A DNA stretch of 64,000 bases from NCBI GenBank assembly GCA_014529385.2, contig CM043965.1, positions 65,689,190-65,753,189 on the forward strand, read 5' to 3'. Positions within the stretch are counted from its first letter, which is position 1, and each line of letters begins with the position of its first letter. The DNA is from Adiantum capillus-veneris (Eukaryota > Streptophyta > Polypodiopsida > Polypodiales > Pteridaceae). The notes under the pieces are model-generated. The model saw only the letters and a program-made list of their open reading frames with translations, was not told where the DNA came from and did not search any database. The translations under genes were made by a program, and so were the position numbers. Shown here piece after piece: positions 23,216 to 33,862 of this stretch.

Positions 23216-25107
23216 ATAGGTCTCTAGGCTTATTGAAAGTTATAGTCTCTAAATAAGAAAACTCCAAGGAATAGACATTTTCCATTGACAATGGCTTGGG
23301 TCTATAGCCCTAGAAGAAAGATCTAGTCATGCCTCACCGCGGAAACGTGACAACATTTAAAAATCTAAGATTGTTTCAGCCCTATAACTTCAACAATTTG
23401 GACTAAGGTATTCTCAACCAACGTTTTTTTCCCCCCTAATAGATATGAGTGTACAGCCGCTAGTAAACTCCTCTTCCAATTGTAAAAGTTTACTAAATTC
23501 TTTTAGTGTGTGAGAATGGATAGTTACCTGACTAATCAGGTCCACCCATCCATGATTGACAACCTTAGTCAATCCCCACTTACCACCTCGCACTCACACA
23601 TGATCCTTTTGTTTTCTAGTTACTACCACATGTGTTTTAACACTTAAAATAATGGATTCCTTTTTAACTTTCCATCACATTTATTCATTAAGACAAGACA
23701 TTGAAATCAGCATTGAAAATAGTCTTTTAGAAAACAAACATCTTTAGACTTAAGACAAGGTACGCTCACTTATAATATATCTTGAAAAGTCCTGACACTT
23801 ACTCCACTTGCCTCAAGCACATCTATACATGGTTGAAACAAACAACACCCTTCCTTATTTATGAACAGGGTGGAAACCCATCACCCAAAAGTTTGCGGTG
23901 CCCATACGCCAAACTAGTTGCCCATAATACAATCAGGCGGTTCCCCTAGGATAAAAACGGTATCCTAAGTAGTATCCACAAACATACACATGTAGCGGGT
24001 AAAGACTCCATGTACATGGCGGAAACTGACTCATCCATGGCTGACAAGCCAATATTACTTATCACCTGAAGTGAAAATATATCAAGGAATCGGAGGTGTC
24101 TTGAGACAAGTTGTCTTAAGGATGACCAATCATTCTTTCCTAAGTCAATCAGCCTTATCCCAAACATTTCCTTCCTAATTTAAAACAATTGCTCGTGGGT
24201 TTCTTGGAAGATGTCTTCCGTTTTGGCCAGTTTTACTTTTCCTAATTCCCTACTCCCTCTTTATGTATAAAATGTTAATAATTAAAGAAAAACTTGAATT
24301 ATCTAAACTTGATTATAACAAAGACCCACTTGGGATTGATCGGGTATTTTTTGTAGCTCCGAGACCTGAACGCTCTCATCACTGGGCCTATTACTAGGCC
24401 CGGCTTTGTCATCGGGCAAAGCTATAGTTCATTTAGAAACACTACCCTCATCATCAGAAAAGGAGGATTGGCTCGGGTCCTTTTGGGTGCCATGACTTCT
24501 TATCCGTGGATAATCAGCTAGAGGTTTTCTCTCTAGTGATTTTTGGGTAGAGTTTTCTCCCTATGTGAGAGAGAAATGGCCAGGACTCCGAGTTTGATTG
24601 AGAATGAGAGGCCTAGGGCCCTATTTATAGTTTTTGCTGGGCCTTCTAGACTTTCCCTGCCTGGAGCAGGGAGCTACTTGCAGCTCAGGCAGCCCCCAAG
24701 CTCAAGAAGGTGCCATCAATTGTTATTTCTATGCTTGGCAGATCCTGCAATCTCCTCCCACAGCCTGCCTAATTTAAGAAATGAACATTGCTAATTTTTG
24801 GTTATTTTTTGCTATTTTTATAAATATCTGGGAGGCCTTGAGTAAAGTATATGCTTAAATTATTAATGCAAGCATTCAATTTTTCTTTATAATTTAATTT
24901 ACATTGAATCTTTCGGAGAGACTAGCGGGGTCAGTTTTTGTCCAAATTTAAATCTGAAAATTTCTAGCCCGGGATTTGTTGTGCTTAAGATTCCAAAAAT
25001 ACTATTTTTGATTGCTTTTGAGATAGTGGTTTTACCTGATTGCATGACCAATGCTTTCTCCTTAAGCTTGAGTTCATTCTCGAAGCTAGAAAGGTGGAGA
25101 CCTTACA
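23216..25107 (-). repeat. 5' LTR of the chromovirus, outer fragment
   Basis: The LTR resumes after the LARD with the duplicated ATAGG and runs to CTTACA. The TATA box is the complement of CTATTTATAG at 24621-24630. It contains about 500 bases (23707-24208) absent from the 3' LTR. Confidence 0.92.
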
Positions 25108-25112
25108 CATTT

Positions 25113-26397
25113 TGGGTCGCCATGAATGAAGGTTTGTGCAAGGTGCATAGGCGAAAACAACATGTCTATGCATAGCCGTTGATAGCCGTTTTTCGGCTTT
25201 CCATAAATGTGAGTTAGGGGACTTTCCCTATATTTTCTTAAAAACCCTTAATTAGCTAGTCACTGGGCTAGTTGAGCCAAAATAATAATAATAATAATAA
25301 TAATATGGCCCATTTGTGTATAAATATTTCATTGTATATAGAGCCTAAATAAAAGGATTTTTCATAATTATTTTGGTATTTATTTAAATATTTCTACCTA
25401 TGGTGTGTTATTTATGCTATGTACATTGACTCACCATTACTATATTTTTTCTTACCATTTTGCATACTCTTTATTCCATATAAAAATAATTTCATGCAAG
25501 CTTCTCTTATTTTTGGTGTAACTCCATCTTAACAAAAATCCAAAAAAACTAGTTCTATTTATGTGTATATTTTTTCACTATTGTGATTTTTTCCTTCCTA
25601 CATCTATTCTCTATTACTCTCATAAATTAGACCACCAAAAATATTCATCTTTTTATGGTAGACTTATAATGAGAGAGATTTATTTTGACCCCTTTATATT
25701 TTTTCCACCTATATTATTTATATTTGACATATACATATTTTTTTAGACCCCTCAATATTTGATTTTCTTAGTTATACTATTCACTTATATCATGATCTCA
25801 ACAATATCTTCAATTATAGACCTACCAAATAAGGTCAAGGGTATGTGGAATGCATGCATGCACCATGGAGAGCTCACTCTTGGAGGTATTCAAAAGAATC
25901 ATCCAAAGAAGGACCTCACAAGGACCTTGTGCAGTGGAAAAAACAGTTGGTTTTCATGAAATTTTAAAGATCACATGCTCCCCGAATTTGAAAAGGTGAT
26001 ACAAACAAAAGTTGTAGCTCGTGAGCTGAAATTTCACCTCAAATTTTTTCATATTTTTTTGAGCTACGAGCTGTGAGCTATGCTTTTATTGGTGGACCCC
26101 AATTTGCCCATGCTATGCAGCCACACTCCCTCTTTCACTTTATCATTTTCCTTTTTCACACACACTCCTCCCTCTCCTTCCCACTCCCAAACCTGCAACT
26201 CCTATGTCCTAATTCACCCTCTTCACCATTGCCACATCTCTCACACCTCCATAGCCTTCATCCTCCATTTCTACACCCTATGTGTCCCCCTTTCTCTCTA
26301 CATATATGTCCATATTACCATACTCTCTTCAGCTTTGTAAAGAACTTCAAAAAATCAGCAAAAATCCAAGGATAACCTCTACAAATGAAGGCTTTTA
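25113..26397. other. AT-rich spacer, no gene
   Basis: This is the host sequence resuming after the chromovirus. It holds an (AAT)8 microsatellite (25281-25304) and T-rich frames with no motif. A C/T-rich stretch lies at 26130-26310. I see no supported gene. Confidence 0.6.
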
Positions 26398-28471
26398 TCA
26401 TGAATTTTCCAAGGTTTGAAATAACTGAACATTGTTGAGGGAGAAGGGAATTATGGGGTTCCACCCAGGATCTTTGATATCCCTATTGGGCACCTCTAGC
26501 ATATCACATGAAAGAACCAAAGTTTGCCACTCCCTATTTATATGATCATCATTATCTTCGTCCTGACCTTCCACTTGAGTTGCTCGACTTGTCTTGTGCC
26601 CTTTCACACAGAATGGGCAGGGAAGTAAAGAATTTGCACCTTGTTTGCATCCAAGCATGCACTTTATGGTCTTTAGATCACCACCTAAATGCCATTAAAC
26701 ATCAAACTCCCCACGCCCTGGAACCATGAGCTTCTCACCATTTATTTGAGCTTTAATGACCTCTGTGACCCATGGGATTCTACTAAAAATCCATGCAAGG
26801 ACTTCATGTGTCTCTTTCAGAACTTCAATTGCACCAAGCCACCATATATCCTTCTCTGATTGCACACTAAAAGAGGGCTTTGTCGCTTCACTCGAACTGC
26901 AAGATTGCTTGGCATAAGCTAGGGATTCATTCATAAGCGTGATGCTCATTCTCTCCAACTTTCTCCCTTTTACAATTACACACTCATCCAACTTCAGCAC
27001 AAACACAAGCTTGCCTTCAAGAACTGCCAACAATATAAAGCCTTAGAATGCATGTTATGACACATCATAGAGCATGTAGGCAACCCTGAACTAACCTGCA
27101 TCACTCAAATTGTAGAAAATAGCCACGGACTACTACAATCGTATCAAGTCCACAAAGATATTGTTGAATTTGGTGTAAACAAAGCCTTCGGTCTGCAACA
27201 CACTATTAGAAACAGCACCGCTTCCCTTCCCGCGGCCCTTCCTTCCTTGCGATTTGCTACGGAGCGGCTGAAGAGGCATCGTGTCCTCAATATACAAGTA
27301 GTCCCCTAATCGATGAACAACATTGTCATTTGACACCCTCTTGGCAATCGCCACTCTGTGAGGAAGTGGGAATAGGTTTTCTGTGACTCCTCGACTTCTT
27401 AATGCATCTTTTAACACTTGATGTATTGCTTGATAGCCCTTCCTACTAATCCAAACAGCATCACAAATATCCTGAACATCTAGGTCAATGACAATATTAG
27501 AAAAATCACTAAGAAATATCTTAGTGATTGCGTCTTTCAAGTGTTTTGCCTCTGGAGCATCAAGCATCCCAATAAAGTCCTCTTTGTTGAAACAAGAACG
27601 AAGTAAAGATACTTGAGCTGACGCATTCTCGCCACCGCACGTTTCTTGGACGAAGTTCCTACTACCCAAAACAACAATGATGAGTGATACTAGACTTAAA
27701 CAACATGAGGGGCAGAACATCTTACCTCATAGCTGTCACCCTTCATTTTCTTGCCCCACCACGTGGTGCAAGAGTCTGAATTTCGGACAACTCCCGTTTC
27801 CTCACCCTACCTCCCATGGCAGTACTCTTCATGTGTGAGAGAGTATCCTCAAGCCTTTTAATTTCATTTTCCTTGGTTGTGATGGTGCTCTTTGCCTCCT
27901 CGAGCGCACTAGTAGTTGTTTGCATCTGATCTTGAAGATTGTGGAAACTCCCATTCAGCAACTGCCAATGATGCAAGTAGATCTCGGACCGAGCAATCTT
28001 GTGTCTGTTGAGTCTCTTGCAGTAGCCCAACAAACCTTGCTCTCCATTTCTAACATATTGCAACAGTGATGGAAGGTTTGTAATAGGCGGATCGACATTG
28101 AGAGAAGTATCCTTTGGGTACAAGCATCCCTCTGTCCAGAGATCCACATTCTTCTCCCCTTGAGCGCGGCGTTCGTTGGTTGAAGGTAATGTACCCAAGC
28201 ATGTCTTCTTTGTCGGAACATACTCTTGAGGTAGGTACAGGAAAAGCCCTGGAGACCTACCGCATGAAGAGCTTGCTGGGACATTGGTCACGTCGTCAAG
28301 AGGCATTGTAGGATGGAGAGATGGAGCTCGAAGGATGGAGAGATGGAAAGGATATGGGTGTGTAGGTGCAGGTGCAGGTGCAAGGGGGATGGGTGTAGGA
28401 GAGGAGCTTAGATTAGGAGGGAGGGTGGTCAATTTTGGGGTGAATTTCTTAAAAGTTTTGGAGGGAGTCAA
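26398..28471 (-). pseudogene. Unidentified intron-bearing gene or DNA-transposon gene, decayed
   Basis: Four collinear minus-strand frames (28471-27743, 27720-27133, 27033-26695, 26658-26398) look like one decayed gene. The first (242 residues) is Pro-rich, then ends in a coiled coil (LQDQMQTTTSALEEAKS and following). The second contains GYQAIHQVLKDALRSRGV and a FNNIFVDL motif. The third has LDECVIVKGRKLERMSITLMN and KDIWWLGAIEVLKETHEVL. The fourth follows in phase after a single TAA as WHLGGDLKTIKCM, then GCKQGANSLLPCPFCVKGHK, a possible Cys pair. Good GT/AG borders lie between frames 1 and 2 (GAG/GTAAG, GGGTAG) and 2 and 3 (CAG/GTTAG, TTGGCAG). I do not recognise the family by name. A transposon-derived protein is possible. 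Confidence 0.55.
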
Positions 28472-28833
28472 AAAATGCTGAATTATGAGTAATTTAGCTT
28501 AAAAATCCTTTTTTTATATGTATATATGTTGGGGCCACTTTTTAGGGGGAAATAGAGTTTATTTGAAAGTTTTTGAAAAAAGTCACTTTTTTACCTCTTT
28601 GACCCATGGATTTGGTTAGGTGGCATGGGAGAGTTAAGAGGCCACTTACAAGTTGTCCAAAAAGCTAGAGAGAGAAGATAGCATTCTCCCCCCTCCCCCC
28701 CTACTTTTCAAATGGTTTATCCCCCCCCCCCCCTTCCCCCTACCTTTTTAGGGGTCAAAGGTGGAGGAGAACCTACCAAAACAGCCCCATTCAAAGCCTT
28801 GGTCCCCCTTAATCTTGGCAGGCTTCCTTGAAA
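28472..28833. other. Spacer with C-rich homopolymer runs
   Basis: No gene. C runs lie at 28688-28701 and 28721-28740. Read on the minus strand they give long G-rich purine tracts, which could include a decayed polypurine tract of E2, but no LTR boundary can be fixed. Confidence 0.5.
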
Positions 28834-29290
28834 TTAGGGATTCTTACAAGGCCCATGGAGAGTCCATATTTTTCCTAATGCACTTGGATTTTGATGTTCA
28901 TCCCAGATGTCATATGTCTGCATGAATGACGTAACATAAAATTGATCTTTGAAAGAATAATGAAGTGCGTCATCCCTCCAATTTGGAACAGCTTTGTAAG
29001 TCCGCATCCATGAAACGCCCAAAATGATGCGCTCATTGAGATCTATGTCAACCACAATGTGGGCATTGGTTTCCATCAATGTTAATCAAGACATTTGCTT
29101 GTCCCAAACTAATCATGGTTTCCTTATTGGTTGCTTTGAGTTCAATCTGGGTTGATCCAATCATCAACTATGATAATTTAAGGTAAGTCGAATATTGCAT
29201 TGCATTGACACGTGCTCCGGTATCCACAAGTGCTCTTTCTGTTGTGCCATCGGCTAGTCAAACATTGATCCAAACATCCATACCATCAAG
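28834..29290 (-). pseudogene. Retropepsin-like segment downstream of integrase
   Basis: After the integrase tail, the minus strand reads WLDGMDVWINV, a stop, then LADGTTERALVDTGARVNAM. This has the D-T-G-A active site of a retroviral-type aspartic protease. About 70 residues later, after one stop and one frameshift, comes ERIILGVSWMRTYKAVPNWRDD, which fits the conserved ILG motif of the same fold. The pair of motifs at this spacing makes a protease-like domain likely. The position is unusual, because gypsy elements encode protease upstream of reverse transcriptase. E2's upstream protease (42.2-42.8 kb) has lost its DSG motif. It could be a second module of E2 or the remnant of another element joined here. 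Confidence 0.6.
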
Positions 29291-30570
29291 CCATTTTTCT
29301 TGACTTAAACTGTTGCAATAGGAGGTGGTGGTTGTTGCTTTTCCTTTCGTTTTCAATTTAGTCTCCTGTTGTGCGTGACCTTTGATTGTTTGAGCTATTT
29401 TTTGTTGCTCCTTAGCTAAATGTATCTTTTCTAGCATGTTCACAATGAGAGGTTTTTGATACTTTTTCAATCTACATCCATTTATCCAATCAAACATCAC
29501 TTCTCTCTCTAATGTTGCGAGTTGGATGGGCCCACTTGGTGATATATCATTGAGCACAAATGGACTGTTACCCCCCTTTTGAAGCTTATTGGAATGTTTC
29601 TTAAGGGTGTAGACTCACATATAGTCACCCTTTTGAAATTTCTTGTTTTTCACATGTTGATTATGGAATTTTTTCCATTTGTTGTTTTTGCACATACATT
29701 GCTATAACCGACTGGAGTCTAGTCTCGTCCAATTGCACTACTTGGTCTAATCTGTCAGACAACTCATGTCCAATCCATTCCAAGTTTTGAGCTACACATA
29801 GTGTAGGAATCAAGAATTATACCGGTAGTATTGCATTTATTTCAAACACTAGATTGAAAGGAGTTGTATTTTGTGGTGTTTTATATGCTACCCAATATGC
29901 CCATATGGTGGTATGTAGCTTTAATTTCCAATCTGATTGAGATTCACTAACAATCTTTGTTAGCACTCTACACAATATTTTGTTGTTGCTCTCGATCTAT
30001 CCATTGGCTTGAGGATGATATGGAGATTATTTTGAATGAAGTACCATAAATTCATGTAGCAAAAAATCAATCATATCATTGAGAAAATGAGTGCCTCGAT
30101 CACTCACAATCTCAATAAGAATACCATATTGCGTGAAAATGCTTTCATACAAGAAATGTGATGTGGTTTTAGCATCATTTTTTGTGTTTTCTTTGCCTTG
30201 ATCCACTTGGTCAAATAATCCGTTGCCACTATAATGTGTTGAGCATGCGTCCTATATGCCGGTGGCGAGATAGGCCCGAAAAAGCATATTCCCCATTTTG
30301 CAAAAGCACGTGCTCCCATTATTGGTCTCAGCGGCATGTCATCTTGTCGTGGAAATACTTTAGTACGTTGGCATGCATTGCATCTTTTCACATAATATTT
30401 AGCATCCATGAGCACAGTAGGCCAGCAAATCCCTACTAGGAGTATCACTTTTGTACATTTTTCTACCAAAAAGTGTCCTCCTCTTGGACCAGTGTGAGCT
30501 TGCTCAAGAATGGGTAGATATTCATGTTCTGTAGCACAAATTTTTAAGTTGTCATCCCTCCATTCTTATA
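29258..30570 (-). pseudogene. pol: Integrase of E2
   Basis: The zinc-binding HHCC can be read as AHTGPRGGHF...CNACQR (30380-30540). The core has VATDYLTKWIKA (first Asp), VSDRGTHFLND (second Asp, about 30090) and a YHPQANG-IESNNK motif (Glu, about 29990) with one stop. After WAYWVAYKTPQNTTPF (about 29880) the C-terminal region follows with SPSGPIQLATLEREVMFDWINGCRLKKY, the usual end of Athila/Tat-type integrase. It ends in a Lys/Gln-rich tail. All three catalytic acids are present, but stops and shifts break the frame. Confidence 0.85.
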
Positions 30571-30821
30571 AAGTTGGTTTTCAATAATAGCATAGTTTTT
30601 AACTTTGTTTTGTATCGATCATATTTGGGCTCAGCTCAAGTTCTCTGGGAATCTACCTTACTCTAAGTACTCCACAATACACTTTGTCCAATTGGGTGAT
30701 GTTGCTCTCTTGAACAATGTAGCATGCTTGATTTTCTTGTTAACTGCACCACAAACATCACAGGAGCTAACATAGTCGTGTACACTTTTTTGTATGTTAG
30801 GCCAATACACTCCAAGTAGCA

Positions 30822-31340
30822 TCAGTCTCTGATATGTTCGTGTTTTGACGTTATGAATGCCTGTAATTTATACATGAGCTTGCTGCATATATATCTTGTT
30901 TTTGCATGACTCGATGCATAACCAAAGTATGCCATCACGTCCCTATTTGTATAGTCATCCTGCACTAAATTGCATGATTGCTCGATAATGGATGGTTGTC
31001 TCTTGATTTGCAGCAAACCAATGGTGAGCAAAGGTATAACCTGTTTCCTCCACCTTGGTACCATCCGAAGGTTGAAGAGATATGAGTCAGGCAAGTCATC
31101 CTCAACCACTAAAGGAGCTTCCCCATGTGACATTCACAACAAATGGTCTTCTCTTTGGTGTGTAGTCCCTTTCTTGACCACTACTCTAAAGTCAAACTTG
31201 AGCAATTCTAGGAACCATCTAATGATGCCGCCGATATTGCATGATTTGTTCACTAGATATAACAATGCCTGATGATCCACAAAGAATAAACATTTGTTCT
31301 CTAAAAGGTAATGTCTAAACTTTTTGACATAATAGATCAT
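30822..31340 (-). pseudogene. pol: RNase H region of E2
   Basis: The frame reads FRHYLLENKCLFFVDHQALLYLVNK, the typical gypsy RNase H block with a conserved Asp, then FDFRVVVKKGTTHQREDHLL. It continues in the same phase as SHGEAPLVVEDDLPDSYLFNL, the usual linker after RNase H in Athila/Tat elements. A stop separates the two parts at 31134. A spacer of about 250 bases leads to the integrase zinc finger; I see no second RNase H domain in it. Confidence 0.78.
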
Positions 31341-31587
31341 CCCTAAGCCTTCTCTTTTATGTGGTTGTATAATTTTATTCCACGTTGTTGAGCTGCGTAT
31401 TGGAGTAACAGATTGGAAAATCCATGTTGTTTTCTCCAGGTTGGGTCAAGATACATCCACTTGCATAAGCCGATGCATCTACGTGGACGTAAAAAATATT
31501 GTCCCAATAAGGAGCTCTAAAAGTTGGACTAGAATTAAATTTTTGCTTCAATTGTTGAGATTATTCTTTTCACATTTCTTCTTTCAT

Positions 31588-32524
31588 TCAAACTTTGATG
31601 AGTACGTAGAGAGGTTTTTCAATGATCACATACATGTAAATAAACCTGCGATAATATCCACAATGGCCCCTGAAGGCTTGTACCTTTCTAACTTTTGTTG
31701 GTCTGGGTAGAGCAACAATCACTTGTATCTTTTCAAGATCAACAAAAATACCATTTTTGGATACAATATATCCCAAAATCTTGCCATGTCTTTCCATGAA
31801 AACATAATTTTCAGGGTTTAGACAGATATGATAAATTCTATATTTCTCAAAGACTTTCTTTAAGTGATTGGCATGCTCATTTCTATAAAGAGAATGCATA
31901 CACAGGTCATCCATGTAAATCTCTACGAATTGTCTTAGATATTCCTTCAAGGCATGACTCATCAACCTTTGGAATGTCGCAGGTGCATTGGTTAGACCAA
32001 ATGGCATTACCCGATATGCAAATATATCCCATCTGTAGCAAAGGCAGTTTTGTGTTGATCCTCCAGCTTGATTGTGAGTTGGTTATAGCCTAAAAATCCA
32101 TCTAGAAATCTTTAGGCTTCCTTTCCAGCAATTATTTCAATCACATGATCGGTGATGGGTAAGGGATAGTTGTCTCTAATTGTGACAGCATTTACTTGTT
32201 TGACATTTATGTATGCTCGTAATTTACCTTTTTTCTTAGTCACAACACGACAATTGGTAACACCCATTCCATATGCTCGATCTCATAGATAAATTCCACC
32301 TCTTTCAATTTGTCTATCTCTTCCTTAGTTTTATTTGAAAAGGTCTCATTGTAAGTGTATGGACATTGTCGGCATAGTTTTGCATTGCTTTTTAGAGGTA
32401 TCATGCGTTGGCAAATACTAGGATCTACCTCCTTCAGATCTTTGCAAGACCAAGCAAACACATCTTTACATTGTTTGAGGGTAGCTATCAATAGTTATTC
32501 CTCTTCCTCGGTAAGATCTATGGC
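31588..32524 (-). pseudogene. pol: Reverse transcriptase of E2
   Basis: The N-terminal part (32491-32240) has DVFAWSCKDLKEVDPSICQ and EEIDKLKEVEFIYEIEHMEWVLPIVV. The palm part (32007-31588) has [20 protein letters not shown] and the catalytic EIYMDDLCMHS with both Asp residues, then GYYRRFIYMYVIIEKPL. The stretch between holds DNYPLPITDHV-type motifs with several stops. The frame on the right end runs directly into the E3 target site at 32524-32528 and continues in phase at 41431, so the E3 insertion hit the start of pol. Confidence 0.9.
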
Positions 32525-32528
32525 TATG
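32524..32528. repeat. Target-site duplication of E3, left copy
   Basis: CTATG here and at 41431-41435 flank E3 exactly. Removing E3 and one copy restores an uninterrupted E2 pol phase across the junction, independent evidence that this is the insertion site. Confidence 0.95.
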
Positions 32529-33125
32529 TGTTAACCCTCACAGCTCACGGACACCCTATCACCTACGACAGACGCCGTATTATTTATTTGGTAGAGTCTG
32601 GGACCGGGCTTGTCGATCCAATAGGAAAAGGGTAAGAGTGATCGCCAATGAGAGGCGCGCTCTCACTGGAACATTCAAGGGTTAGTTGGCTAAGCATGGG
32701 TTCCCAAGTGTGAATGGGGCGAGCTCATATAAAAGTCACCTAAACCTAAAAATCATTCATTCTTTCATTTGTGCAATTGAAGAGTGCTCTTGCTCCATCT
32801 CCATCTTCTTCTTCTTCATCTCCTTGTGTGTGTGTGTGTATACGTGAGAGAGAGAGAGAGAGAGAGTGTGTGTGTGTGTGTGTGTGATCGAGCATTGTGA
32901 CAATGGCATGGCGGCGACAGTGAAGCGGTTGAGCGCGCGCAATGGTGGCCCCTTCTTCTTCGCGGCGAGGAATCCTCCACGAAGGCGAGCGTAGGGCGGT
33001 GAGTGACAAACTCTTGCTCTCTTGAGCTTGCTAGATTAGTCTGGTTGTGTGCTTGGAGCCATTTGTGGCTCGCACACAGTGTATTGGAAAGTCCCTTGCA
33101 TTGACACGTGCGATAGACGTGCACA
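32529..33125 (+). repeat. 5' LTR of E3
   Basis: The LTR begins TGTTAACCC and ends GCACA just before the primer site. A TATA box (ATATAAAA, 32727-32734) and a compound (TG)n-(GA)n-(TG)n microsatellite (about 32826-32887) lie inside. The 3' LTR has TAGAAAA in place of the TATA box. Confidence 0.95.
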
Positions 33126-33129
33126 TTTT

Positions 33130-33145
33130 TGGTGCCGCTGCCGAG
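33130..33145 (+). other. Primer binding site of E3 (tRNA-Asp-like)
   Basis: TGGTGCCGCTGCCGAG begins four bases after the LTR end. It resembles the Athila-type site TGGCGCCGTTGCCGGG. Confidence 0.85.
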
Positions 33146-33862
33146 CAAATCCTTTGCATTAAGCTCGAGTAGCACTCTATGCTACTTTGTGGTGCATTTT
33201 GAAATATAGGGAAGGTAGAGAAGGAAGGTGTGTGTGTTGAGAAGAAGTTTGTTTTGCTGTTGTGTATTGTTTTGTTAATAAGGTATTGAAAGGTATTGTG
33301 TTTTTTCTGTTCATAAGGTGTTCTATGTGATAAGGTGTTAGGATTAAGGTAGTAGATCCATAATGTTAGTTCTGTGTAAAGTACACTAAGTAGTTTTGTT
33401 AGCTAATGAGTTGTTGTAGTAGTGTGTTAGTGTGTAACAAAAGCTGTATTAGTTGTAACTAGGTAGGTTAGGTGTGTGTGTGCTCGCGCGCACAGCGCGG
33501 TCGCGGCGACCTTATCCCAAAAACAAAAAATTAAAAATAAAAATAAAAAAAATTAAAAAAAATTTAAAGATATGATCAGGATCGAGAATATCCCCTTGAC
33601 CCAAGCTCAAGCCCACGTTCACGCTCAGGCCTCAGTTCCCCTTTAAAAATTACGTATTTTAGCCTCACGCGTATGTAAAATATGACCTTTTTGAGGACCA
33701 ACGGAGCTTCAGGTAACCGAACACTGTGTTCCCCCTGAGCGATATGCTCGTTTCAAGCAATCTCTCACTCTAATCCAAAAACCAAACGTTAAAAAACATA
33801 AAAAAACTAGTGAAAACGGACGCCTAAAAAAGTAAGCGGTTAACCTTCGAAGTTATTCGCCG
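33146..33862 (+). other. E3 leader
   Basis: This is about 0.7 kb of untranslated leader between primer site and gag, with G/T-rich sequence at 33210-33480 and an A-rich stretch at 33520-33560. None of the palindromes seen in the E1 and E2 leaders occur here. Confidence 0.7.

Larger units (their letters stand above)
9231..25107 (-). mobile_element. Ty3/gypsy chromovirus, complete structure, with nested LARD
   Basis: LTRs beginning TGTAAG and ending CTTACA bound the element, and a 5-base target-site duplication CATTT lies at 9226-9230 and 25108-25112. On the minus strand the order is 5' LTR (25107-15750, interrupted by the LARD at 15803-23215), tRNA-Met-like primer site, gag, protease, reverse transcriptase, RNase H, integrase, chromodomain, polypurine tract and 3' LTR (10677-9231). 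This order and the terminal chromodomain place it in the chromovirus branch, probably near Tekay/Del given the long LTR. Many stops and frameshifts mean it is no longer autonomous. Confidence 0.92.

Noticed and set aside
26073-26375. Pro/Leu/His-rich plus-strand frames
   Set aside because: Translation of a C/T-rich stretch in two overlapping phases with no conserved block.
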